Of a stretch of DNA of 64,000 bases, positions 54,950 through 64,000 are shown piece by piece. The stretch is from assembly GCF_014851395.1 (NCBI RefSeq), contig NW_024044459.1:2046001-2110000 (forward strand), given 5' to 3'. The notes beneath the pieces were generated by a model. It was not told where the DNA came from, searched no databases, and saw nothing but the letters and a program-made list of their open reading frames with translations. Position 1 is the first letter of the stretch. Each line of letters begins with the position of its first letter. A program made the position numbers and the translations under genes. The DNA is from Micropterus salmoides (lineage: Eukaryota > Chordata > Actinopteri > Centrarchiformes > Centrarchidae).

Positions 54950-56101
54950 CATGGGGCACTAGCTTAATGTCATTGTTCAGTCAGTGTGTAAGTACATGTT
55001 CACAGACTTTCAAGTAAATATAAATCATAAGACTTTGTTTATCGGACCTTTGTAATATGTAGCACCCAGTATCAGTGCTCTTTATTTCCGAAAGCCAAGC
55101 CCAGTCTGTCATGTTGTACCTGTAGGTGACTAGATTCATGGGGAACCATGGGTTAGGTTTTGAAAATAAATACTATTACACAAACTGGTATATTAAATGA
55201 TTGAAAGCATTGTATTAGACTTGCATTACCTTAACAATGTCTGCTGCAATTACTTTTCCAGCACTGAGTATATTTTGTACTTCCATATGGAATGTATGCT
55301 TCAGTAAAAAAGGCAAAAAACTTCAAACAAATGCAGCAAAGTTTGAGGGAGCTACTGACTTCTACATCTGCACAAAATACCATCTCATGGTAAAAAAAAA
55401 AAAAAAGCCAAAGATTTTGCTTTATGATATACATCTGGTTCGGTTTGTTAGGGTCATTCAAGCCAGACTTTTCACAATAAAGTGTTGGTTCAGGTACAGG
55501 CAATACAAAATACAATCCAGGTATTCACATTACAAACTAAACCTACAAGAAATGTTGCACATGTGCATTTTTTTATGGGCTATCTTGGCGCCTAGTTAGA
55601 TGACATGTTGCAGCAATAGTTGAACCAGGGTTTTCCTGGACAACCCTGGGTCTTATTCTGGACCCCTCTGTGTTTGCACCCCCTGGCAACAGACTGTCCA
55701 ATTCCACTCAACTACCCGATTGTCTCAGTTTGTTGCAGCACTCAACTTTGACTTTGAAACACTGACCTGACACATCAAGGAAGATCACATCAGTTACCAA
55801 TAGGGATGTGCGATATATATTGTCTATGATATTATCTTCGTTGTTGTTTTAGTGATATGCGCACAGACAATTACAAGTCTTTTAGTAATTTCAAGTTGCA
55901 AAAACACTAGTACAAATACCATGTCAGCGTCGTCGGGTTGAATCGCTTGAAAATGGATCAGCCTCACTCGCATGGAGCTGATTGTTGCTTTTAAAGACCA
56001 CAAACTAACCACCGCACAGAATATCAAAAATGAAACGCTTCGGGAGTCCACAGAACCAGCACAAAAACACACTTGTGTTCAAACACTGCTACACTGATGA
56101 T
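54950..56101. other. Intergenic, no gene recognised
   Basis: AT-rich DNA downstream of SUB1. 55802-55840 ('agggatgtgcgatatatatt') looks like the end of another DNA transposon, unpaired here. An A-run occurs at 55391-55405. Confidence 0.5.
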
Positions 56102-56890
56102 CAGGGCTGGACTGGGACAAAACAATGGGCCCTGGCATTTTTGGCCCAGGCTACCACCCCTAACCAGTACCTCAACCTTACATTTAAGGGCTCACATTAG
56201 GGGTATGACAAAACATTGCACAAGATTGGGGCCATGACAACAAGACGAGTATATTTTAATTGGCCTACTATTTAGAGAGAAAAAAAAGGTTGATAGGGGG
56301 GTCTGGAAGATCTTCCCTTAGAAGATTTTGAGCATTAAACACTTAATTTCCCGCATTCTAGGGACATTTACTGGATACATCTTCTCCACCAGGGAAGCAC
56401 AGAATTCAGGTGGCAGGTAACAATTCAGAATATAAAAATATAATAGAATATGAGAGCTTATTATTGTTTTTATCTTAAATTACTGTTTTTGGACAACTCA
56501 GTTTTCTTTCTATATTTACATTGCATTGCAGGCTTATTGTGCAAATAAACCTTTTTCATAGCACGCTTCACCTCCACTCTCCTCGCCATAGACTGGCAGT
56601 GGCCACAGCTCGTCTTTACTCATTCAAGTGCCTGCTCTACGTCAGGTACTGCAGCTGACGTTGAAGCTACTGCAGCCCCGGTAGCAAACATATCTGCTGT
56701 TCGCGCATTTGGCGGCAGCCAGGGGGGGCATAATGAAGAAACAGAGAACAGAGGGGGTGGGGGCTAGTAAGAGATGTGATTCGGTGGCCCAGTGTCAGTA
56801 TAGAAAAAATTTCCCAATGGGCCGCTCATTGACCCATTTTTTAAAAACATTTGCATTTGGCCGGTATGCCAGATTACCAGTCCAGCCCTG
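56102..56890. mobile_element. hAT-type non-autonomous transposon, 789 bp, perfect 8 bp duplication
   Basis: Left end CAGGGCTGGACTGG and right end CCAGTCCAGCCCTG are a perfect 14 bp inverted repeat. The octamer ctgatgat stands immediately before (56094-56101) and after (56891-56898), the signature of hAT insertion. No transposase inside; the interior shares ~200 bp ('ggtggcaggtaaca', 'ttttggacaa', 'ttgcattgca') with 58690-58860. Confidence 0.92.
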
Positions 56891-57144
56891 CTGATGATGA
56901 CAGAATCAAAGCCTTTCACTCTTTCTTCACCAGCTGGCAACCAACACACAGGAGCTCTGCTTTATTCTTGAGAAGCTGCAGTCTTTATTCACCAGCCACT
57001 GAAAACTACATTGTACATTACTGCTAAACTAAGGTTGTACTCAGACTAGGCCAGGGGTTGTTAAATAAATCTGGCATCGGGCCAAATTCTTTTCAAGCCA
57101 TTATAGGACGGGCCAGAACAAAGTCAAATTATGTTTTTTACTGT

Positions 57145-57212
57145 GCATGATTAGCTCAGTTGGTACTGTGCGGGACTCCCATTAGGAAGGTTGAAAGATC
57201 GATACCAAATAA
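57145..57212 (+). repeat. tRNA-like relic
   Basis: 'gattagctcagttggtact' has the form of a pol III A box / tRNA D-arm, and 'ggttgaaagatcgatacc' a degraded B box at plausible spacing. Acceptor and anticodon stems do not pair convincingly, so it is a tRNA pseudogene or SINE head, not a tRNA gene. Confidence 0.35.
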
Positions 57213-57794
57213 CTGCATATATCTTTTCCCCATGTTACTTGATTATAAGGACACTTTTGCACATGCTCATAATAAAGCATTTGCTGCAGGGTGTGTGCGT
57301 CCCGGCATTTGATCCGTATTCATAAACCTATGGAAGCTAATTTTCATTTCCCTGCGGAAATTCAGTGGGATCCAATCATACAGGGTGCGAACTAGGGGGG
57401 AACCTAATAAGACATCAACTCCTCTAAAAGCATTATTTGTGATATTTTGGGGGGTCTCTAAAATATAATAATATAATACAGCATGCTTTATTGACATTAA
57501 TCTTATCACGCATCATGTGGAGCAACAGACTTCATCCCGTCAGAGGAAACGATCACTGGCCGACCGCAGTGGGCCATCGCTCCACGATCTCCTGTCCCTG
57601 GTCTGCCCCACTTCCTCTCTGACAGAAAACTGTTTGTGATCGATGGCTGGATGAATAGCCTATTATGCATGATCCATGCACTACTGTAACTGGGGCTCTG
57701 CAGCGCCATGCAACTTTCTACATTATTCTCAGAGGTGTGTCAAGCAAGCCAGAAACTCTTTTGAATGTCCTTCAGAACTCTTCAAAGTAAAAGC

Positions 57795-58105
57795 TTCCAT
57801 CCATCCATCCATACATCGTCAACCGCTTATCCTGCGTACAGGGTCGCGGGGGGGCTGAAGCCAATCCATCGCAGGGCCACACATAGACGAACAACCACTC
57901 ACACTCACACCTTTTTAGGGTCACCAATCAACCTATCCTGCATGTCTTTGAATGGTGGGAGGAAGCCAGAGCACCCGGAGAGAACCCATGCAGACACAGG
58001 GAGAACATGCAAAATCCACACAGAAAGGCCGGGGCAACCGGGGTTTGACCCCACCTTCTTGCTGTGAGGCAACAGTGCTAACCACTGAACCACCGTGCCA
58101 CCCAG
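57795..58105 (+). repeat. Abundant fish repeat, longer copy
   Basis: Contains 'gcttatcctgcgtacagggt', 'gggtcaccaatcaacctatc', 'gaggaagccagagcaccc' and 'aaccactgaaccaccgtgcc'. The left end overlaps the copy at 47110-47250. A typical fish interspersed repeat of LINE-3'-end style; no protein encoded here. Confidence 0.7.
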
Positions 58106-58565
58106 TAAAAGCTTCCAATAAACTACAAATAAACCATTGCGGCAAAAAACTCTTGCGCTTTTATTTTGGAGCCACAATCACTTAAGAGGAAGTGATTCTG
58201 TTAGTTACTGTAGCTGTCATGACTGAGATCAATTTCAGCAACAGCCACTATCAATTTATTTATATTTTTGCTATCAAAGCAATATGGCCACAGGCCAAAT
58301 ATTGCTGGTGGGCCAGTTCTGTAAATAGTCTTGGACTTTTACGTTCACTCTTCACACGGCAGCGGCATGGGCTCTGTCAGCACACAAAACAGAATTGATT
58401 AGTTCATGACTCTCAATGCTAGTGTTTACATTTAACAGCTGATTGTTCTGGGTGCACTGACAAAGTTCTACCGGGAGCCGAACTCCGAGGTAACTTAGTC
58501 TGATAGATTACTGTGTGAATGAGCACTTAGAGATATAATGATAGTAATTATAATTATATACACAG

Positions 58566-58866
58566 TGCTTGAAGTGGAAAAAAATAGGTGCCAGTAACCC
58601 CTCCTTCCCCCGCACTATCCCCAACCACAACATGAAACTAGTAAATATTATAACATTAACAAGTTTGCACATTAACCACTTAATTTCCTGTATTCTGGAG
58701 CCATTTTCTGGAGGAAATGTCTTTATTTATATGAAGGGAAACAATTAAGGTGGCAGGTAACATTTCAAAATATAATGGAAATTAATGCAGTAATCAGCTT
58801 TTGGACAATGCACATTTGTTTCTTCTATATTTCAGTTGCATTGCATGTTTTCCTATTGTGCATTGT
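58566..58866. mobile_element. hAT-like terminal fragment
   Basis: 'cagtgcttgaagtggaaaaa' resembles the hAT-like end at 27585. The later part (58690-58860) parallels the interior of the 56102-56890 element. The composite repeat fragment begins at 58867. Confidence 0.45.
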
Positions 58867-59075
58867 TAGGGCCCAAGCACAAACCGTGTCAGGTCCCTAT
58901 TGAAACTGAAGGGATTATTATTAGGGCCCGAGCACGAAATGTGTGAGGTCCCTATTTAAATTTTCCCTATTATTTTTTTTGCAAAGTAACCTAAATTTTG
59001 GGGGCCCAAAAATACTCAAAAACTCACCAAACTTTGCAAAAAATTCAGGAGTGGCGAGAAATTTCGTATTTTACA
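58867..59075 (+). repeat. Composite repeat, divergent fragment C
   Basis: Two units starting 'tagggcccaagcac' and 'tagggcccgagcac', then 'gcaaagtaacctaaa', 'actcaccaaactttgcaaa' and 'gcgagaaatttcgtatttta', matching 4068-4470 in order but ~20% divergent by eye. Shows that the family has older subfamilies. Cut at 59075 by a LINE 3' UTR. Confidence 0.75.
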
Positions 59076-59900
59076 GTCATCAACATGTGACAAGCCCAAC
59101 CTGCGCATTGTGCAAGCATGGCGACACCCAATGCCCGGCAGCCCCCCGCAAATCGTGTGCGGGGTCGGGCAAACGAGAGCGGCAGAACATGACAGCGAAA
59201 GCCAGCGGAGAGAAACACCAGCTGCAAGTCCCAGCCCAGCAGAAAACGTGCCGCGCTGGTCACCATGCACCCGCCAATAAAAGTCCGCCTTCCCCCAACC
59301 ACCGGAAAAACTAAGGCCGCCAGCCAACATCCCCCATGCACAGCACGCCCCCAGGCCAGCAATGAGAGGAGACAATGGGCCCCCAGGCCCAGGGACACAC
59401 CATCCGCCCAGAAATGAGCAAAAGCCAGAAGCCCGAGTCCCCAGATCCCTAGGTCCAGAGCGGGCCCCCATGCCAGGGGAGCCACGTCCCCCCCAACCCA
59501 CCCCAAATCAGGCAAGGCCGTCACCAACCCCACGGTATCCCCGATGCCCCGGGGCTCCAGGGGCAGGACACAAGGCCAATGAGAATCCCCCCACTCCTTC
59601 AACCCCTCTGCCTGCCTCTGTAAAGGTATTGTTTTGTGTTGGATGCATGTCATGGATTGTGAAGTGTTGTATGGTGGAGTAAAGATAAGGTGTGTGGTAC
59701 CTAAGGTGCAGTTAAAATTGGAGGGTAGTTGTGACACAGGCAGCCCACAACTGTCAGGTAGTGGAGCCTCCCATTGTGCCCCTCCCACCCCCCAAGCCCT
59801 CTGTGTCTAATGTGTAATTAAAATTGAGGGGCGGCCAGCGGGGGGAGGAAGAAGGTCGAGGCCGCAATAAAGTAGCCCCACCACCCAAGACAGTTTACCT
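59076..59900 (-). repeat. GC-rich Tx1-type LINE 3' UTR, reversed copy 3
   Basis: Reverse complement of the tail seen at 3440-3980 and 36640-37540 (for example 'ctctgtgtctaatgtgtaat' at 59800 versus 'acacattagacacagagggc' at 3495). C-rich on this strand. No LINE coding sequence attached. The long minus-strand frames are fortuitous. Confidence 0.75.
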
Positions 59901-60713
59901 ACATCTGAAGGATTAAGGACACTCTTTTGAGGACCACCAGTTGCACATTTTAGACGGAGAAGAAGGATGGTTTGAAAGAAGTGTAAAGGAAGCCATTTAC
60001 ACCCGGGTGGAGAAGCTGTCACTTAACAGTCTGTGACACCACTTATCCTCCACTTACAATGCTGTCCTTTCATCACTTCCCAGGAAACTAAACAAATGTT
60101 CACTTTTGGCCTCAGGTGAGGATGCCAGCAATGGTTGTTGAGACTTGACCTCGGATGGCTCCAGATGAATGACAACAAACGAACTTGAAGGCAAAAAAAT
60201 GTCCTGTAAGCCTTCCTGCTCAGTGTCCAGACTACAGTTTGAAAATATGTTAGCTAGTGCTAACCGCCTTTACTTTTGCAGCAGTTGGAAAAGAACAGAC
60301 AAGACTTTCATTAAGGGACACTCTGTGACCTACACTGTACATTTACTGCCTAACTGAAAGGTAGCGCTCATATTTTCCTCTGCTCCACTCGTTTTCACCG
60401 TCACTTTCTGCCTCCTGTCATGTAGCTGCGCTACCGTGCTGCACAGTGTGTGAGTGAAAATATTACTGTTAGTTGCTCATGATTTTATTGATCATGTGAA
60501 AGTTTAGTAGCGGCAGTCATTCATTCAACAGCTGCCTTTGTGTCGGACAGGGAGAAACCGTCTCTCTTGTGTGCGCACCACAGACAGTCCAGTGCTGCAC
60601 TTCTGCATTTCCCAGTTCCGCCTTTTTTGTTCCGTAAACATTACGTTATCAATTAACCTCTAGATCGATTATTGACATTTGTGAATCAAATGTCAATAAT
60701 CAATAATCACAAC
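59901..60713. other. No gene recognised
   Basis: Mixed DNA; 60660-60712 contains a hairpin-forming pair ('attattgacatttg' and 'caaatgtcaataat'). 60100-60360 has the style of a hAT remnant. No supportable coding region. Confidence 0.45.
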
Positions 60714-62142
60714 GATCTGTGCTCGGACCAATCCTGTTCACTTTAAATATGCTTCCTTTAGGCAATATTATCAGGAAACACTCCATAAACTTTCAATGCA
60801 GATGATACTCAGTTATATCTATCGATCAAACCAGATGAAACTCATCAATTTAGCTAAACTTCAAATGTGCCTTCAGGATGTTAAAACCTGGATGACCTGT
60901 AATTTTCTAATGTTAAACTCAGATAAAACTGAAGTTATTGTTCTAGGGCCCAAGCACCTCCGTGATGCATTATCTAAATATATAGTTTCCCTGGATGGCA
61001 TCGCCCTGGCCTCCAGCACCACTGTGAGGAATCTTGGAGTTATCTTTGATCAGGACATGTTGTTTAAGTCTCACATTAAGCACATTTCAAGGACCGCCTT
61101 TTTTCACCTACGTAATATTGCAAAAATCAGGAACATCCTGTCTAAAAATGATGCAGAAAAACTAGTCCATGCATTTGTTACTTCTAGGCTGGATTACTGC
61201 AATTCCTTATTATCAGGCTATTATCAAGCTCCTCTCCTGTGGAACCAGGTTCCAGTTTGGGTTCAGGAGGCAGACACCATCTCCACATTTAAGAGTAGAC
61301 TTAAGACTTTCCTCTTTGATAAAGCTTATAGTTAGGGCTGGCTCAGGTGAGTCCTGAACCAGTTATCCCAGTCCATCCCTTAGTTATGCTGCTATAGGCC
61401 TAGACTGCCGGGGGACTTCCCATGATACACTGAGGTCCTCTCTCCTCTACTTTCTCTCCCTCTCTACGCAACCTCATCCCATTAATGCATGTTAATAACT
61501 CGACTTCTCCGCTTTCCCGTAGACTTGTGCTTTCTCGTCCCTCTCCTCTCTCCTCCTATCACTTCCTGCAGTTGTTTCTGGCTCTGGAGCTGTGGAGTCT
61601 GGATCTGTGGTTGTGGGTCACCTGCTGCCTCCGTGTTCCTGCTCTACACCCTCTGCTACAATTATTGTTACTAGTCCTATTGCCATTATTACTGTTATTA
61701 TTATCATTAATATTACGATTATTATCATTAACACTACTATAAATATCTATACCATTTTTCATTCAGTCTATAGCAACATCATCTTTACTGTCTGTACCTC
61801 TGTGTGGATATTGTGCAGGCTGCCTCCCTCCCCTCTTTCTCTCTTATCCTCTCTTGCCCTCTCTCTCTCTCTCCCTCTCTCTCTCTTGCTCTCTCTCTCT
61901 TCTTCACCCCCAACTGGTCGAGGCACCTGAGCCATGGCTGTGCTCGAGGTTTCTGCCTCTTAAAAGGAAGTTTTTCCTTGCCTCTGTCGCCCAGTGCTTG
62001 CTCTTGGTGGGAATTATTGGGCTTCTGTAAATCATCGGAATTGTTGGGCTTCATAAAAACATCACACCTGCTCTTTTATGAAAAGCGCTGCGAGATAACT
62101 GTTGTTGTGATTTGGCACTATATAAATAAAATTGAATTGAAT
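60714..62142 (+). pseudogene. L2 LINE, 5'-truncated and internally deleted copy
   Basis: Starts inside RT ('gatctgtgctcggaccaatc', as at 41088). It loses part of the catalytic box (the TAT of YADD is missing: 'ttcaatgcagatgatactc') and runs in frame from 60796 to the normal end KSRLKTFLFDKAYS at 61335. About 250 bp corresponding to 41595-41900 is deleted at 61220 (DYCNSLLSGY joined to YQAPLLW). The 3' UTR, CT run and (GAATT)n-type end at 62142 match the 37639-42815 copy closely, so it is recent. Confidence 0.88.
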
Positions 62143-63229
62143 TGAAAGTCCGTCCAAGTCCGCCTTGCTATGCATCTAACGCCAGGAATCCACTGACTCC
62201 GACTACAGCATGTTACGGCTACGGCTGGTTTTGATGCGTCCGTAGCGCGGCGTCTAAGTCCACTAGAAGCGTCTCAGAACCGTTTCAGCCGTGGAGCGTG
62301 CAGCCTGCGACACGTTATTGACTTGTCACAGCTCTCTGTGACCCTGTTTGATTCTGTCAAGTTCAGGCTGCATATCCCACAAGGAGCATTTTAGAATCAG
62401 AGCCTGCCTGATTTTGCTGACATGATTAGATTTTGTTGATTTGGTAATCAGTGTTCGCATTTTGTGCTTCTACTATGATTAAGTAGACTACGTTGTAAAA
62501 TGATTTCTTTTTGTGTATGTTTTAACTGTGTTTATTGTTTTACGATCGGGAGTGTCCTCAGGGTGTTTTATTTTGAAAATTGATCGGATTCTCTATGCCA
62601 TTCTGTGTCTGACTTCCTGCCAGGTTTGATCTGGTTTGACGTGGCTTGTGGCAAAAATAGAATAGCACTGCGCCCGCGTCTGGTGGACTCACAAGCATTG
62701 ACTATAATGGCCGCAATTAGCTTTTTTCCCAGAGGGTGTGCTACCACATATTAAGTTGAGGTTGCCAATAATTTTGTGTAGACCATTCTGTGTGGAATGT
62801 CTCTGATTTGGCTTTTTTTCCCTCTGCTTTACTTTTGTGTTGTGTCGCAAAAGAAATAGGCTAAACATGAGAACACCAAAGCATTTGGAATTGCAACAGT
62901 TTTCTGGGAGAAATAGTGCATTATGTGACAGACATGCAGAAGGGAGTTTGACTGTAATATTAAAAATAGGATGCAGTCAGCAGTTGGATTTTGCTACTTG
63001 GTTTGTACAAATGACAGAACATATGGAGGAAACACTGTTGAAATACCTCCAGATAATATGGCCTCTTTAATAGCCAGATTTCTAGGTGGTCATCTGTCTA
63101 ATTGTAATTACCTACCAATTGAAAAGAAAACATGTGATTAAAGTGTTTTTTACTATGTGGCTACAGCCATGAGTCAAAGATAGCTTTACTTTAACAGCAA
63201 TGAATTTAGGAATTTATTGAAAGGATAGC
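62143..63229. other. No gene recognised
   Basis: 62150-62760 is moderately GC-rich with a DNA-transposon look ('aatccactgactccgactac', 'ccgtagcgcggcgtctaagt'). The rest is AT-rich. Ends cannot be paired and no protein is supportable. Confidence 0.45.
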
Positions 63230-64000
63230 CCCCAGAGATGCAGCATCTTAAATACAAATAAAACACAAGCAAAAGTAATGGAACAAATAATCTTAAAGTA
63301 AATAACATTTAATATTTGATGGCATAACCCTTGCTTGCAATAACTGCCTCAAGCCTGCGACCCATCGACATCACCAGACTGTTGCATTCTTCATTTGTGA
63401 TACTATTCCAGGCTTTTACTGTAGCTTCTTTCAATTCTTGTTTGTTTTGGGGTGTTTCTCCCTTTAGTCCCCGACCGGTCGAGAGTGATGGCTGCCCACC
63501 CTGAGCCATGGTTCTGCTTGAGGTATCTGCCTCTAAAAGTTTTTCCTTGCCTCTGTCGCCTAGTGCTTGCTCTTGGTTGGGTTTCTGTAAATATCATCGC
63601 TCTTTTATGAAAAGCGCTCTGCAATAACTGTTGTTGTGATTTTTATAAATAAAATTGAATTGAATTGAATTAAGGAGGTGAAATGCATGCTCTATTAGGT
63701 TTTGTTGGCAGTGTGCTTTGGGTCATTGTCCTGCTGCATGATAAACTTCCTCCTGATTAGTTTCAATGCATTTCTCCGTAAATTGGCAAACAGAATGTTT
63801 CTGTCCACTTCTGGATTCATTCTGCTGCTACCATCATCAGTTACATCATCAATAAATATTAATGAGCCTGTTCCAGAAGCAGCCATGCACGCCCAAGCCA
63901 TGACATTACCTCCACCATGCTTCACAGATGAGCTTGTATGCTTCGGATCATAAGCACCCATAGGAAAGCAAAATCCAAGATGAGATCTCATAGTTGTTTC
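63230..64000 (-). pseudogene. Tc1-like transposon (second family), interrupted by L2 tail
   Basis: Minus-strand transposase cut by the window end. 63991-63695 reads MRSHLGFCFPMGAYDPKHTS, HGGGNVMAWACMAASGTGSL and KFIMQQDNDPKHTANKT, where QQDNDPKHT is the second catalytic Asp. After the L2 insertion (63465-63675), 63475-63309 gives KEATVKAWNSITNEECNSLV and SMGRRLEAVIASKGYAIKY, the usual C-terminal end. The catalytic Glu block (NPIE-type) is lost at the insertion. This family differs from the two other Tc1 elements of the window. Confidence 0.85.
63465..63675 (+). mobile_element. L2 3'-end insertion in Tc1 element
   Basis: 'gaccggtcgagagtgatggc' through 'ataaaattgaattgaattga' matches 42580-42815, the last ~210 bp of L2, with its (GAATT)n-type end. 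It splits the Tc1 transposase, so it is the younger insertion. Confidence 0.85.

Larger units (their letters stand above)
57050..58340. mobile_element. hAT-like element remnant with nested repeats
   Basis: 'ccaggggttgttaaataaat', 'ggcatcgggccaaattcttt' and, near 58285, 'tatggccacaggccaaatat' and 'gctggtgggccag' resemble the GGGCC-rich subterminal parts of hAT elements in opposing positions. The right end and target duplication are not recognisable. Inside lie a palindrome-related segment (57525-57690) and a fish repeat (57795-58105). No protein. Confidence 0.4.

Noticed and set aside
57145..57212. Functional tRNA gene
   Set aside because: A- and B-box-like sequences are present but the acceptor and anticodon stems do not pair; kept only as a relic.
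59045..59788. 247-codon minus-strand frame
   Set aside because: Lies across the joint of two unrelated repeats (composite fragment and reversed LINE 3' UTR); no recognisable domain.

Overview
The window looks like a repeat-dense teleost (ray-finned fish) chromosome segment. The evidence is intron-bearing vertebrate genes (UQCC3 and SUB1/PC4), Tc1-like and hAT transposons, L2/Rex1/Tx1-type LINEs, Ty3/Gypsy relics and tRNA-derived SINEs of the kinds common in fish. There are no operons, bacterial genes, CRISPR arrays or viral genomes. Species cannot be decided from sequence reading alone.

Host genes: (1) UQCC3 on the + strand, two coding exons at 27903-28019 and 30579-30710, 82 aa, a mitochondrial complex III assembly factor; its only coding intron carries a LINE fragment. 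(2) SUB1 (transcription coactivator PC4) on the + strand, four coding exons at 46088-46156, 53863-53982, 54370-54478 and 54636-54715, 125 aa, with a likely promoter and non-coding first exon near 44340-44482. Its 7.7 kb first coding intron holds a degenerate hAT transposase and two nested LINE fragments. I can support no other host protein gene.

Layout: 1-3978, Tx1/L1-type LINE with a GC-rich 3' UTR. 4068-7689, an unclassified composite repeat built of ~54 bp and ~468 bp tandem units; a second copy lies inverted at 23129-26770. 7905-13856, a mosaic of L2, Rex1-like and I-like LINE fragments. 14119-16950, degenerate Ty3/Gypsy gag-pol next to an antisense chromodomain relic. 17291-18633, a Tc1 element with TA duplications and a DD34E transposase lacking its C-terminus. 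20404-21547, a hAT-type non-autonomous element. 27903-30710, UQCC3. 32044-37540, Tx1-type LINE fragments, one interrupted by a 700 bp solo LTR with a perfect 5 bp duplication. 37545-43935, an old Tc1 element into which a nearly full-length 5.2 kb L2 and a SINE have inserted. 44340-54949, SUB1. 56102-56890, a hAT-type element with a perfect 8 bp duplication. 58867-64000, further composite-repeat, LINE and Tc1 fragments, including an L2 tail nested in a Tc1 element.

The mobile elements do not act together as a system; they record successive insertions, several of which can be ordered by nesting. The least explained item is the paired composite repeat. The best preserved mobile genes are the L2 ORF1 (SGNH esterase) and ORF2, each with one apparent frameshift, and the Tc1 transposase at 17434-18342. 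All homology statements come from reading motifs and comparing copies within the window; no database search was run.
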